Notes: a model not told the origin generated them from the sequence alone. Positions 53,962-63,110 are shown, numbered from the stretch's first letter. The stretch: DNA of 64,000 bases from Cyclobacteriaceae bacterium (GCA_016787565.1 JAEUUG010000012.1:490792-554791); one strand, 5' to 3'. Numbers and translations are program-made.

Positions 53962-55803
53962 ATGAACAAGGAGGCAATTAAGTACTTATCCAAGAACATC
54001 TCTAATCAGCCTTTAAAAGTCGATCGGTTAATAGTCACGGCATACCTACGTGCAAATAATATTCTGGTTAAGAAAAACCTTCTCGTGCGTTCATTGTTGA
54101 TCCTTGAGACTGAAAAAACGGAGCACAAGAAAGTAGAGGAGTTTGTGTCATTAATTAGAGAAAATGAGGGAAGGTTTGAATTGGAGAACGTCATAGAACT
54201 CTTCGAGTTCGTTCTTTCTCCCGCTGACAGAATAATTAGTGGGGCTGTTTATACACCAAGAATTATAAGAGAGCATATTGTAAATCAGCTATTCAAGGGA
54301 AGTGAGAACTTCAACGAGAATCTTACAATCGCGGATATCTCAAGCGGCTGTGGTGGGTTTCTTTTTAGTGCTGCTATTAAACTTAGGGAGATAAGAAGAA
54401 TTTCATTTTTTGAAGTATTCAAAAGGCATCTGTTTGGCTTGGATATACAAGATTATTCTGTTAAGCGAACGCAAATTCTTTTAACTCTTTTAGCGCTATC
54501 GAATGGCGAGGACGTTAGTGAATTTAAGTTTAATCTCTTCACTGGTGATGCTCTTGAGTTTAAGTGGGCTCAGCACATCCCAAACTTTGAGGGTTTTTCT
54601 GCCGTTGTTGGAAATCCACCATACGTTTGTGCTCGCAATATTCTACCAAAAACAAAAAAGCTTTTAGTCAATTGGAGCGTTGCAAAATCTGGACATCCCG
54701 ACTTATATATTCCCTTCTTTCAGATTGGAATTGAAAACTTGAAGCCAGGGGGATTTTTAGGCTTCATTACTATGAATAGTTTTTTCAAGAGCCTGAATGG
54801 GAGAGCTGTGCGAGAGTATTTCCAAGAAAAGAAGTTAAAGTTTAGGATTTTAGATTTTGGCACCGAACAGGTATTTGAATCTCGAAACACCTATACATGC
54901 ATTTGTACGATTGAAAATGTTGCCGCAGCAGCTATCGAATATAAACAGATTAGAAAATCTCAATTAAATTCCATCAACGTATTTAACATTGTCAAGTATG
55001 AATCATTAAATTTTACAACTGGGTGGAATCTTCAGCACAACGACATGATTTCTAAGATTGAGTCGATTGGAGTTCCATTTGGCAACCTGTATAAAACAAG
55101 AAATGGAATTGCTACGCTAAAGAATAACGTCTATATCTTTAATCCTATTAAAGAAGACAAGGCATATTATCATATAGATGAACAGTTCAAGATTGAGAAA
55201 GGTCTATGTAAGAATATTGTAAATCCAAACAAGCTTGTTTCAGCTTCTGACCTTCGATCATTAAAAGAAAAGATAATTTTCCCGTATCAGTATATCAACG
55301 GGAAGCCGGTTGTATTTTCTGAATCATATCTTGAGCGGAACTTTCCCTATGCTTTAAGATATCTTAGATCAAAGAAGGAAATTTTGTCGAAACGAGATAA
55401 AGGGAAGGGACGTTATGAGAAATGGTTTGCATTTGGGAGAAACCAATCTCTTGACAAAATGAAACATAAACTATTCTTTCCTCATATCACAGATTGTATT
55501 CCAAACTACACAATTAATTCGGATGAGGAACTTTTATTCTATAACGGAATCGCAATTGTGGGAAAGTCTGTCAGAGATCTATTGCTCATAAAAAGAATAA
55601 TGCAGTCAAGACTCTTTTGGTACTACATCACAAATTCTAGCAAACCATACTCTGCGTCATTCTACTCTTTGAGTAAGAATTACATAAAGAATTTTGGCAT
55701 CTACGCGTTCACTAATGAGGAAGCCGAATATGTGGTTTCGGAGCCGGATCAGGTGAAAATAGATCGATTCATCGAAAGCAAGTATGGCGTGGATTTAGCC
55801 TGA
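53962..55803 (+). CDS. N6-adenine DNA methyltransferase (Eco57I-like)
   Basis: 613 residues. Motif I is ADISSGCGGFLFSA (124-137) and the catalytic motif IV is VVGNPPYVC (N218-P-P-Y221), the NPPY of adenine methyltransferases. A C-terminal part (about 350-600) looks like the TaqI/type I S-like DNA-recognition domain found in Eco57I-type enzymes. No nuclease motif lies at its N-terminus, so restriction is probably provided by the HNH protein. It ends the cassette; 49 bases separate it from the HNH gene. Confidence 0.9.
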   Translation: MNKEAIKYLSKNISNQPLKVDRLIVTAYLRANNILVKKNLLVRSLLILETEKTEHKKVEEFVSLIRENEGRFELENVIELFEFVLSPADRIISGAVYTPRIIREHIVNQLFKGSENFNENLTIADISSGCGGFLFSAAIKLREIRRISFFEVFKRHLFGLDIQDYSVKRTQILLTLLALSNGEDVSEFKFNLFTGDALEFKWAQHIPNFEGFSAVVGNPPYVCARNILPKTKKLLVNWSVAKSGHPDLYIPFFQIGIENLKPGGFLGFITMNSFFKSLNGRAVREYFQEKKLKFRILDFGTEQVFESRNTYTCICTIENVAAAAIEYKQIRKSQLNSINVFNIVKYESLNFTTGWNLQHNDMISKIESIGVPFGNLYKTRNGIATLKNNVYIFNPIKEDKAYYHIDEQFKIEKGLCKNIVNPNKLVSASDLRSLKEKIIFPYQYINGKPVVFSESYLERNFPYALRYLRSKKEILSKRDKGKGRYEKWFAFGRNQSLDKMKHKLFFPHITDCIPNYTINSDEELLFYNGIAIVGKSVRDLLLIKRIMQSRLFWYYITNSSKPYSASFYSLSKNYIKNFGIYAFTNEEAEYVVSEPDQVKIDRFIESKYGVDLA

Positions 55804-55860
55804 AGTTTGGATATCATTTCTGAGTTCAATATCAATTCTTTTTGCTACCTTAGGGATCAC

Positions 55861-55991
55861 AAATCGTTCTTAGACAGAGTTACAAACTCAATCAAAAGAC
55901 ATCATATTTCACGTGGTAACTTTTGGATGAATTTTGTTAATAATATTCTTATCGTCAGATAGTTAGAAGAACTCAGGTCGCGCCCAGCGGG
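55861..55991. repeat. Direct repeat copy A, probable attachment-site region
   Basis: About 131 bases repeated with scattered differences at 62981-63110. Shared blocks include TCGTTCTTAG, ACAAACTCAATCAAAAGACA, TTTCACGTGGTAAC, GTTAATAATATTCTT, CGTCAGATAGTTAGAAGAAC and the final GTCGCGCCCAGCGGG. Identity stops right after GCGGG, as expected at a recombination crossover. The TTTAAGTCGCGCCC stretch of copy B, with its terminator downstream, resembles the 3' end of a tRNA gene, a usual integration target, but no whole tRNA is present. Confidence 0.75.
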
Positions 55992-56403
55992 CTCTAAAAT
56001 CGCACAAATTCGATCAAATTAAATATAGGTGTATAAAAATTGGGTTCAGAGCCAATAAACAAGTGATCCCACACTATTGGAGTCTAAGGATCACTCATAA
56101 CTGACTAGTTGGTTATCGAGACATCCTCTCCCATAGCTTTTAGAGCTTTAGCCGGGATACCACTAAAATATTCAAAGGATTTAAGCAGGTCATGAAGTAT
56201 GGAGTTATCCCTCAGTACATACCGACCAATTACTTAAGGCTGTCCAGAAAAATAGGTCATAACACGGCAATGAAATATACCAAAGACCTTAAACCTTAAG
56301 CATGTGATTAGTAAGAGTATACCGATTTCCTCCTGTAAAATTGTTTCAAGTTTTAAGAACAACTTTTCCTGATATATCAAGGACACTAACCACCAACGCT
56401 TGA
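55992..56403. other. Gene-poor stretch between repeat A and the OsmC pseudogene
   Basis: No intact gene was found. On the plus strand a frame of about 50 codons ends at a TAA near 56299 with the residues RKIGHNTAMKYTKDLKP, faintly like the end of a tyrosine recombinase, but without the RHT motif. It may be a decayed fragment. Confidence 0.3.
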
Positions 56404-56819
56404 TTAAGAGACAAGATGTGCTTCTGAGCTGATTGGTATATTCAAGACTTTAGAAATTAAGCAATTCTTCTCGGCATCCTTAGTAATGGCTAAAATTCAT
56501 CTGCGTTAATACCAGGCACAGCACCAGTGATAGATAGGTGTGTCCCCGTTATTTCAAGACCTTCCATGGACAACGTAGCTTCGGTATTCAATGATGTCAG
56601 ACTCAACCCTTTTTCTGATAACATATAACTGACAGCCATTGTAAAACATGCTGCATGTGCTACCGCCAACAATTCTTCAGGATTTGTACCTTTTTCTTCT
56701 CCTACAAAACGAGTTTTGAAACTATAGTTGGTTTTTTCTAACGTTCTACTTTGTGTGGTTAATTCACCTTTACCCTCATTTAGGGTACCTGACCAAAGTG
56801 CATTTGCTGTACGTTTCAT
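56404..56819 (-). pseudogene. OsmC-family peroxide-resistance protein, frameshifted
   Basis: The frame from 56819 gives 109 residues with the OsmC start and the first redox cysteine in AVAHAACFTMAVSYMLSEKG, but stops after GINADEF at 56490. Shifting one base in the TTTTA run there restores the rest of the family sequence, DEFLAITKDAEKNCLISK, including the second redox cysteine, up to a stop at 56404. So a single-base deletion (or sequencing error) breaks an otherwise complete gene. OsmC proteins reduce organic hydroperoxides with the two cysteines. Confidence 0.85.
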
Positions 56820-56909
56820 TTTTGTATTTTTAAATATGAATATTTGTTTAGTTTATTAGCTGTTATATAAAACTCACGATCCATTTAAATGAGTGATAAG
56901 ATTCTTCCT

Positions 56910-57806
56910 TTAATTCAGGAAGTGGTTTTTGAATTTATTCGGAGCAATCCCTACTTCTTTTTTAAACAGGCGGGAAAAATAAGTTACATTGTCAAACCCA
57001 AGAGAATGTGAAATTTCCGATACGTTCATCTCACCTTCTGTCAGCAAATTTTTTGCTTCACCAATCAGAAAAAGATGAATAAGCTCCAAAGCTGTTTTTC
57101 CTGTTTCCTGTTTCAGTAAATCGGTTAGATATCGTGGAGATAGATGGAGCTTTTCTGCCATGAAAGACACCGTGGGCAACCCAATATTTTTTGTTTTTCT
57201 GTCTTCGAAGTGAGCTGCCAGCAATGCATTGAACTTTGTAACTGTTGAGCCAGTTAATTGTGTTCGATTAATAAACTGTCTTTTATAAAAGCGCTGTGCG
57301 TATTTAAGCAAGGTATCAAGATGACTAATAATAATATCCTTGCTATGTTCGTCAGTATTATTGTTATATTCTTTTTCTATGCTGAAATACAAATTCCAGA
57401 TTATTTCCTCTTCTCCAGGTGAAAGATGCAATGCTTCATTGACTTCGTAATCGAAATAACTGTATTTCTTGACTTTGTTGTAAAGGGCTGTCCCTGCTAA
57501 AAAGTCTTCATGGATAAGAATTAGAAATCCCTTTTCCTGTAGTTCAACATTGTTAAAGATTACCTTCTGTTGTGGCTTTATAAACGACATTGAACCGCGG
57601 TCATGGTCATATTTTGTCTTACCATAAAGCATACTTCCTGATTTCAACTTCTTAAATCCAATGATATAAAATGCTGAAAAAAATTCAAGTTCATTAGTCG
57701 CGGTACATTTATCTCGTTCACCATATGCCACACTGAAAAGCGGATGCTCGGGTGGCTTAACACCAAGAGCTTTGTGGAGGTCGCTTAGTTTTGTAAAATG
57801 ATTCAT
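56910..57806 (-). CDS. AraC-family transcriptional regulator
   Basis: 298 residues from MNHFTKLSDLHKALGVKPPE (an in-frame extension to 57887 overlaps the upstream gene and is unlikely). A cupin-like sensor domain lies in the first 170 residues. Two helix-turn-helix motifs form the C-terminus (MAEKLHLSPRYLTDLLKQET, then VSEISHSLGFDNVTYFSRLF). It follows an SDR gene on the same strand and probably regulates it. Confidence 0.9.
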   Translation of the reverse strand: MNHFTKLSDLHKALGVKPPEHPLFSVAYGERDKCTATNELEFFSAFYIIGFKKLKSGSMLYGKTKYDHDRGSMSFIKPQQKVIFNNVELQEKGFLILIHEDFLAGTALYNKVKKYSYFDYEVNEALHLSPGEEEIIWNLYFSIEKEYNNNTDEHSKDIIISHLDTLLKYAQRFYKRQFINRTQLTGSTVTKFNALLAAHFEDRKTKNIGLPTVSFMAEKLHLSPRYLTDLLKQETGKTALELIHLFLIGEAKNLLTEGEMNVSEISHSLGFDNVTYFSRLFKKEVGIAPNKFKNHFLN

Positions 57807-57861
57807 TTTTTTTAGTTGTAGGAGAAACAGAACCCGGCAAATCCGGGTTCTGAAACTTCGT

Positions 57862-58680
57862 TTAACCATGTGCTGCAACAGAAACATCCTGCCATGATTC
57901 CCATGTTTTCATGCGTTCCTCATACGTGTATTTTACCCAAGGGTAAGTAGTCTTACCCAATAGCAATCTTAATGGCGGATTTTCCGAATCCACTAAGCTA
58001 AGAATAGCTTGGACAGTTGCTTCAGGCTTGCCGGAATCTTGCTCATTAGCCTGTGCATAAAAATCTTTTCTTATGCCATCGTAGGCCGGTATTGATTCAC
58101 TTAATGCGAGGGAATTGGTACCGAAGAAATCGGTGGAGAAACCACCTGGTTCTAGTATGGTTACCTTAATGCCAAAAGCACTTACTTCGCGAGCCAGTGT
58201 TTCAGTAAGACCTTCAACTGCGAACTTAGAGGCACTGTACAGTCCCATTAATGATACTGTATTCAATCCCAGGGCACTTGAAAGTTGAATGATTTGCCCT
58301 GAATTTTGTTGACGCATAATGGGCAGAACCGCCTGTGTAGTCCATAATGACCCAAATACATTGGTTTCAAACTGTACCCTAACGTCTTGCTCGATTAGCT
58401 CCTCTACGGCTCCAATGTGCCCATAACCGGCATTGTTTATTAATACATCGATGCGCCCAAAGTGAGTTTTGGCAGTTTCAATTGCCTCAAAACTCGCTTT
58501 TTTATCAGTAACATCAAGTTTCAGTACCAATAGATTTGATGAAAATTCCTCAGTAAGTTTCTTTAACGTTTCAGGTTTGCGAACAGCCGCAACTACATTA
58601 TCGCCACGCTTTAAAAATGCTTCTGTCCAGATCCTGCCAAATCCGCGGGATGCGCCTGTAATAAAAATTGTCTTTGCCAT
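57862..58680 (-). CDS. Short-chain dehydrogenase/reductase (SDR)
   Basis: 272 residues. Cofactor motif TGASRGFG at the N-terminus, NNAGYGHIG in the middle and catalytic YSASK. The type resembles oxidoreductases that commonly pair with AraC regulators in Bacteroidota. Substrate unknown. Confidence 0.92.
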   Translation of the reverse strand: MAKTIFITGASRGFGRIWTEAFLKRGDNVVAAVRKPETLKKLTEEFSSNLLVLKLDVTDKKASFEAIETAKTHFGRIDVLINNAGYGHIGAVEELIEQDVRVQFETNVFGSLWTTQAVLPIMRQQNSGQIIQLSSALGLNTVSLMGLYSASKFAVEGLTETLAREVSAFGIKVTILEPGGFSTDFFGTNSLALSESIPAYDGIRKDFYAQANEQDSGKPEATVQAILSLVDSENPPLRLLLGKTTYPWVKYTYEERMKTWESWQDVSVAAHG

Positions 58681-58840
58681 TTTTGTAAATTGTTTTTGTT
58701 TAAATCAAAGAACAAAGTTCACTCAGTAATCAGTGGAAGAATGATACAGAAGTGGGGAAAAATGAAACATTTGTACGATTGATGTTCATTGTAGAATAAA
58801 TAGAGTCACAACCGAGCATATCAGTGTTGACTGTGTTTAG

Positions 58841-60199
58841 TTAAACACGAGGATCAATTCCATACTGCTCCGGGGCACCGAGATGTTTGCGTAAAGTCTT
58901 GCCTTCGTAATCCAGATGAAAGAGACCGCGTTCTTGCAAGATGGGCACTACTTCATCCACAAAGGCATCAATGCCATCTGCGTTCACATCTGTAGAAATC
59001 CAGAATCCATCGGCTGCGCCTGCTTCAAACCACGCCTGCATATGATCCGCTGCTTCAATACCTGGACCTACAATTACAGGATGATAGTCAATGACACCGT
59101 GGGCAAGTACATCGCGCAGACTCCAGCCTTCCTTTGCAATCTTCAGGGCATTGGACGAGCGAGGATCATAGGGAGAGGGGTTGGCAGCAACGAGTTGTTT
59201 ATTTGAAAGTGGCTCATTCAGGTGAGCATAATCAAGCGATATGCCCAGCATCCGTTGAAGATAGGCAACCCTTTGAGGAAATAAATGCTCTGTTAATTGA
59301 ATTCTGCGATCCAATGCCGTGCGTCTATCTTTAGCAATTGTAGTCATCAAGCCGGGAATATATTTGATCTCATCCGGGTTACGGCCATAGCGCTTTGCCG
59401 CCTCTCTGAATGCATTACGTTGGGCGCGTGCATCTTCAATGGTAAAGGCTGCCCCAATTACCGCATTGGCGAAACGCCCCGCCAGTTCATGTGCATTAGG
59501 ACTACCGCCAGCGTGAAAGATGATAGGCTGGCCTTGCTCCGATGGTGGAATATAAAGCGGCCCTCTAGAGCTAACGAATTTGCCTTGTAAATTAATTGGA
59601 ACGATCTGGTCTTGCTTTGCAAACTGGCCACTTTCCTGGTTGTGCACCCAAGCATCTTTTCCCCAACTGCCCCAAAGTGCCTGGATGAGTTGAACTACCT
59701 CGTGGGCACGACCATAACGCTCTTCACTTGACGGAATTCTCATACCATAGTTCGCAGCAACATCCTCACCACTTGATGTAATTGCATTCCAGCCTGCGCG
59801 GCCATGGCTCATAATATCAAGCGCTTTGAATTGCCTCGCCAAATTAAAGGGCTCGTTAAATGTGGTCGATCCCGTGGCAACCAAACCAATGTATTCCGTT
59901 TCACGTGCGACTCCCGCCAGGGTGAGCATCACATCAAGGTTGAAGTTTGGCGATTCGGTTTCTATATCGGCCATAATCGCCCCTGGGCCATCGGGTAAAA
60001 ATATAAACTGAAACTTTCCACGCTCAGCTGCCTGTGCTTGTTTGACCCTTGCATCAAAACTTGTATAACTTTTAGGGTCAACGCCTGGCATACGCCACGC
60101 ACCTGGTTGAGATCCATACCCATTTCCGAGATGAAGCCCGATCAACATCTGTTTACCAATGGCAGAAACATTACTTGCTTTTTCTATTGAAGATTTCAT
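58841..60199 (-). CDS. FMN-dependent monooxygenase of the NtaA/SnaA/DmoA family
   Basis: 452 residues (ATG at 60199, MKSSIEKASNVSAIGKQMLI; the earlier in-frame codon is a TTG). Family features: FIFLPDGPG, RAGWNAITSSGEDVAANYGM and the SPNAHELAGRFANAVIGAAF region. These enzymes use reduced FMN from a separate reductase to oxidise substrates such as nitrilotriacetate, sulfides or sulfonates. The gene just upstream (9 bases) is an F420-type NADP reductase, a plausible electron source or partner. Confidence 0.93.
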   Translation of the reverse strand: MKSSIEKASNVSAIGKQMLIGLHLGNGYGSQPGAWRMPGVDPKSYTSFDARVKQAQAAERGKFQFIFLPDGPGAIMADIETESPNFNLDVMLTLAGVARETEYIGLVATGSTTFNEPFNLARQFKALDIMSHGRAGWNAITSSGEDVAANYGMRIPSSEERYGRAHEVVQLIQALWGSWGKDAWVHNQESGQFAKQDQIVPINLQGKFVSSRGPLYIPPSEQGQPIIFHAGGSPNAHELAGRFANAVIGAAFTIEDARAQRNAFREAAKRYGRNPDEIKYIPGLMTTIAKDRRTALDRRIQLTEHLFPQRVAYLQRMLGISLDYAHLNEPLSNKQLVAANPSPYDPRSSNALKIAKEGWSLRDVLAHGVIDYHPVIVGPGIEAADHMQAWFEAGAADGFWISTDVNADGIDAFVDEVVPILQERGLFHLDYEGKTLRKHLGAPEQYGIDPRV

Positions 60200-60208
60200 T
60201 CGCAAAAC

Positions 60209-60979
60209 CTAAGCCCCATGTGTAACTACTGTCTTTGGATTGGTTGGAAACAATGCACGATTGAACAACACTATTTCTTCGTGAGTAGGTTGTGTGGTGC
60301 GTTCCATAAGCTGCGCGATGGCAGAGTCCCTGATGGCTGGGGCATTCTCTTTAACTCCTGCATCAAGTGCGTTTTTAAGTTCAGTTGTACTGAGTTCGGT
60401 GCAATAAGCAGGTGTGCCCGGCTGGTGTCTCCATGAAGCAGCTAAAGGCCCGGCATCAACAACATCAAAACCAGCATCATTAATTAACCCGGACAATTTG
60501 GCTTTTGCCTTTTCATCATCACCGGATATTGCCATGGCTATTCGTTCTTTTGCATGCTCCGGCTTTCCTCCGTGTTGAAGGGTATGCGCTAATAAATTAT
60601 TGAATGCCTTAATAACAGGATGTCCTATTTGCTGGGCTACCCATTCACTTTCCACTTTACCATCTTTCAGTTCCTGAATATCTCCATCACGGAATGGATA
60701 GTAGTTAGATGTATCTACTACGATGACATTTTGTGAAACTCCCGCAAACAAATCTTTAGGCAGACTTGGAATTACGTTAGTAGGAATAGACAAGATCACG
60801 ACCTCCACATCCTTGACAATATCGGTGAGTGTAGAAGGTGAAGCACCCAATTCCAGCGCACGTTTTTTTAATTTATCTGAACCATCTGCGCTATACACCT
60901 TTACCAAGTGGTTAGCATCGACTAATTTTTTTGCGATGGTGCCACCGATGGCACCTGTTCCAATAATTCCGATTTTCAT
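60209..60979 (-). CDS. NADPH-dependent F420 reductase-like oxidoreductase
   Basis: 256 residues. The Rossmann start IGIIGTGAIGGTIAKKL, then DTSNYYPFRDG and VIKAFNNLLAHTLQ are typical of the NADPH-F420 reductase/ketopantoate-like family now found in many non-F420 bacteria. Probably co-transcribed with the flavin monooxygenase. Confidence 0.9.
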   Translation of the reverse strand: MKIGIIGTGAIGGTIAKKLVDANHLVKVYSADGSDKLKKRALELGASPSTLTDIVKDVEVVILSIPTNVIPSLPKDLFAGVSQNVIVVDTSNYYPFRDGDIQELKDGKVESEWVAQQIGHPVIKAFNNLLAHTLQHGGKPEHAKERIAMAISGDDEKAKAKLSGLINDAGFDVVDAGPLAASWRHQPGTPAYCTELSTTELKNALDAGVKENAPAIRDSAIAQLMERTTQPTHEEIVLFNRALFPTNPKTVVTHGA

Positions 60980-61073
60980 TTTTTTAAATTTTATTATTTA
61001 TCTGATTATGTACTGATTGATATTTTATTCCACGGTTAGACCATTTGATCTTGTTTCTGCTAGCCCGCTCCAC

Positions 61074-61823
61074 TTAACTGGCAGTCATGCCACCATCAAT
61101 CTTATATTCTGATGCGGTGATGTAAGATGACTCGTCTGAAGCGAGGAAGAGTACCAGATAAGCGATTTCAACAGGCTCCCCAAAACGTCTCATAGGAATT
61201 GGTTCTAGCGCTGCCGGATTATCAAAAAGCGCTGCTGGTGCAATGCTGGTCTTCACACCACCGGGATGCACGGAGTTAACTCTGATGTTGCGCGTTGCAT
61301 ACTCCAAGGCTGTCATTTTGGTTAGCCCCGTAACCGCAAACTTGCTCCCTACATACGCGGCATTGGGTGAGCCAGGAGCTACTTGCAAACCAGAAACAGA
61401 CGATATGTTTACAATAGATCCTTTGCCTGCCTTCAACATGGATGGTATCACTGTCTTCATTCCTAAAAATGTACCATCTGCGTTAATGGCCATTACCTTC
61501 TTATATTCATTGTAATCCAGGTCTGCAACATTTGCCTGGGCACCCGCTATTCCTGCGTTATTGACTAATACCGTTACTGCACCAAAGTTCTTCTCTGTAA
61601 TCTGCACCACCTTCGCCCACTCTTCAATATTGGTTACATCATGCTTGACAAACATGGTATTTTCACCAAGCTCCTCTGCCAGCTTTTTACCTTCCTTTTC
61701 CAACACATCCGTGATTACCAGTTTTGCTCCCGCTTGCGAGAACAAACGCGCATGCGCTTCTCCCATACCTCTTGCTGCCCCTGTGATGATGGCAACTTTT
61801 CCTTCGAGTCTTTTCCTATTCAT
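61074..61823 (-). CDS. SDR oxidoreductase (glucose 1-dehydrogenase type)
   Basis: 249 residues. Cofactor motif IITGAARGMG, NNAGIAGAQ and catalytic residues SSVSG and YVGSK. Classical SDR annotated as glucose 1-dehydrogenase or similar; true substrate unknown. Divergent from the HxlR regulator at 61947, with a palindrome between them, so it is probably the direct target. Confidence 0.93.
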   Translation of the reverse strand: MNRKRLEGKVAIITGAARGMGEAHARLFSQAGAKLVITDVLEKEGKKLAEELGENTMFVKHDVTNIEEWAKVVQITEKNFGAVTVLVNNAGIAGAQANVADLDYNEYKKVMAINADGTFLGMKTVIPSMLKAGKGSIVNISSVSGLQVAPGSPNAAYVGSKFAVTGLTKMTALEYATRNIRVNSVHPGGVKTSIAPAALFDNPAALEPIPMRRFGEPVEIAYLVLFLASDESSYITASEYKIDGGMTAS

Positions 61824-61900
61824 AGTCGTTTGTGATTAAATAATTGATTGTTGATGCTTCATTTCTCTTGCAAAGTTAGAAACATCTACTTTCCTTTGTA

Positions 61901-61926
61901 TAGTACTTTCCCAAAGGAAAGTACTA
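61901..61926. promoter_or_regulatory. Palindromic operator in the SDR/hxlR divergent promoter
   Basis: TAGTACTTTCC (61901-61911) and GGAAAGTACTA (61916-61926) are perfect 11-bp arms with a CAAA spacer. An extra half-site TACTTTCC lies just upstream, at 61887-61894. A dimeric HxlR-type regulator is expected to bind such a site. Confidence 0.75.
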
Positions 61927-61946
61927 TTCCCTTTAATTAGCTTCTA

Positions 61947-62303
61947 ATGGCACAAAAGAAAGTACACTGTGATTGCCTTGATACTGTTAAACCCGTCCGG
62001 GATGCACTGGATGTAATCAGCGGCAAATGGAAACTGCCTATTATTATTTCGGTAGGAGTTGGCAACGACCGCTTCACGGACATTCAGGAAAGTATCCCTG
62101 GAGTGACACCGAAGGTGCTGGCCAAGGAACTCAAAGACCTGGAGCAGCATAAATTGATAAAGCGCATTATACTGGATGAATACCCGGTGAAAATCTCTTA
62201 CAAGCTGGAGCCGTATGCAGATACATTAACTCCTATTATCTATTCGCTGAAGGACTGGGGGATTAACCATAAAAAGAAAGTGACCGACCAATCCAAACCA
62301 TAA
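61947..62303 (+). CDS. HxlR-family transcriptional regulator
   Basis: 118 residues with the family pattern CDCLDTVKPVRDALDVISGK, then WKLPIIISVGVGN and the winged helix PGVTPKVLAKELKDLEQHKL. The two N-terminal cysteines (CDC) suggest control by reactive electrophiles or oxidants, as in related regulators, matching its redox-enzyme neighbours. Confidence 0.93.
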   Translation: MAQKKVHCDCLDTVKPVRDALDVISGKWKLPIIISVGVGNDRFTDIQESIPGVTPKVLAKELKDLEQHKLIKRIILDEYPVKISYKLEPYADTLTPIIYSLKDWGINHKKKVTDQSKP

Positions 62304-62437
62304 ACTCTTACGAATAAAAAGGCTAATTCAAAAAAGAGATTTAGTTGAACTCAGACTGCACACAATGCGATTGATTAAGGAAGCTGCGAAGAGAGTATTT
62401 TTTTCTCAAGGCAACATTCGGCCGTCTACTGACGACA

Positions 62438-62824
62438 TTGGTGTTAACCGCGCACTTATTCAATAGCTGTCTCCATTGCTATTTCGGAATGCTTAAGGTG
62501 ATGGCCGAGCGAAAGGGTTATTACATGAAAAATTATAACTATGCTCCTGCATTCAAAGTCGCTCTTCATTATGGTCAAGTTATAGCAGGAGAGATTGGTA
62601 TTATTAAACGTGATGTGACATTCTCAGGAGATGTGTTAAATACTGCTTCAAGAATTCAGGGTAAGTGTAAAGAGTATGGGGTTACTATTTTAGTATCTGA
62701 CGATCTTCTGAATCTTCTTCCCGAAACGAACCTCTTTCAGCGCATCTCTATTGGGGATGTTGAGTTAAGGGGGAGAGAGCAGTCCATCTTACTAAGTACC
62801 TTAAAAGCAGTTGACCTGCATTGA
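62438..62824 (+). pseudogene. Truncated class III nucleotidyl cyclase fragment
   Basis: Only the C-terminal half of an adenylate/guanylate cyclase catalytic domain is left. Similarity begins near NSCLHCYFGM (about 62459) and runs through FKVALHYGQVIAGEIGIIKR, FSGDVLNTASRIQGKC (with the conserved Asn and Arg) to a natural stop. The N-terminal half with the metal-binding aspartates is gone, so it cannot be active. The annotated start is a TTG with no meaning. Confidence 0.75.
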
Positions 62825-62980
62825 TTTAAAAAGTGGCTCGAATTGTTGCAGATGAAGACGCGTTAGCGGAAAAAGATGCCAGTTTTTTAAGTCGTTTAAA
62901 TCGAAATTTCAAAGAAAGCTAACAGAGAAAATTCAAGATTGAGGGATCACATCTTCGGGGAAATTACTAACTTAGATTTC

Positions 62981-63110
62981 AGATCGTTCTTAGAAAAAGT
63001 ACAAACTCAATCAAAAGACACCAAATTTCACGTGGTAACTTTGGATAAAGATTGTTAATAATATTCTTGCCGTCAGATAGTTAGAAGAACTTTAAGTCGC
63101 GCCCAGCGGG
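62981..63110. repeat. Direct repeat copy B, probable attachment-site region
   Basis: Partner of copy A, ending in the same GTCGCGCCCAGCGGG. It is followed by a terminator and a tyrosine recombinase gene, as expected for an attachment site beside an integrase. The shared GGGATCAC before each copy suggests that the repeat once extended a little further, with an indel. Confidence 0.75.

Noticed and set aside
56140..56299. Plus-strand frame ending RKIGHNTAMKYTKDLKP, like the C-terminus of a tyrosine recombinase
   Set aside because: The RHT motif and most of the domain are missing and spacing after the GH is wrong; too little for a pseudogene call.
62833..62922. Short frame VARIVADEDALAEKDASF and on, after the cyclase fragment
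   Set aside because: Below 30 residues, with no clear start or family; may be remnant sequence.
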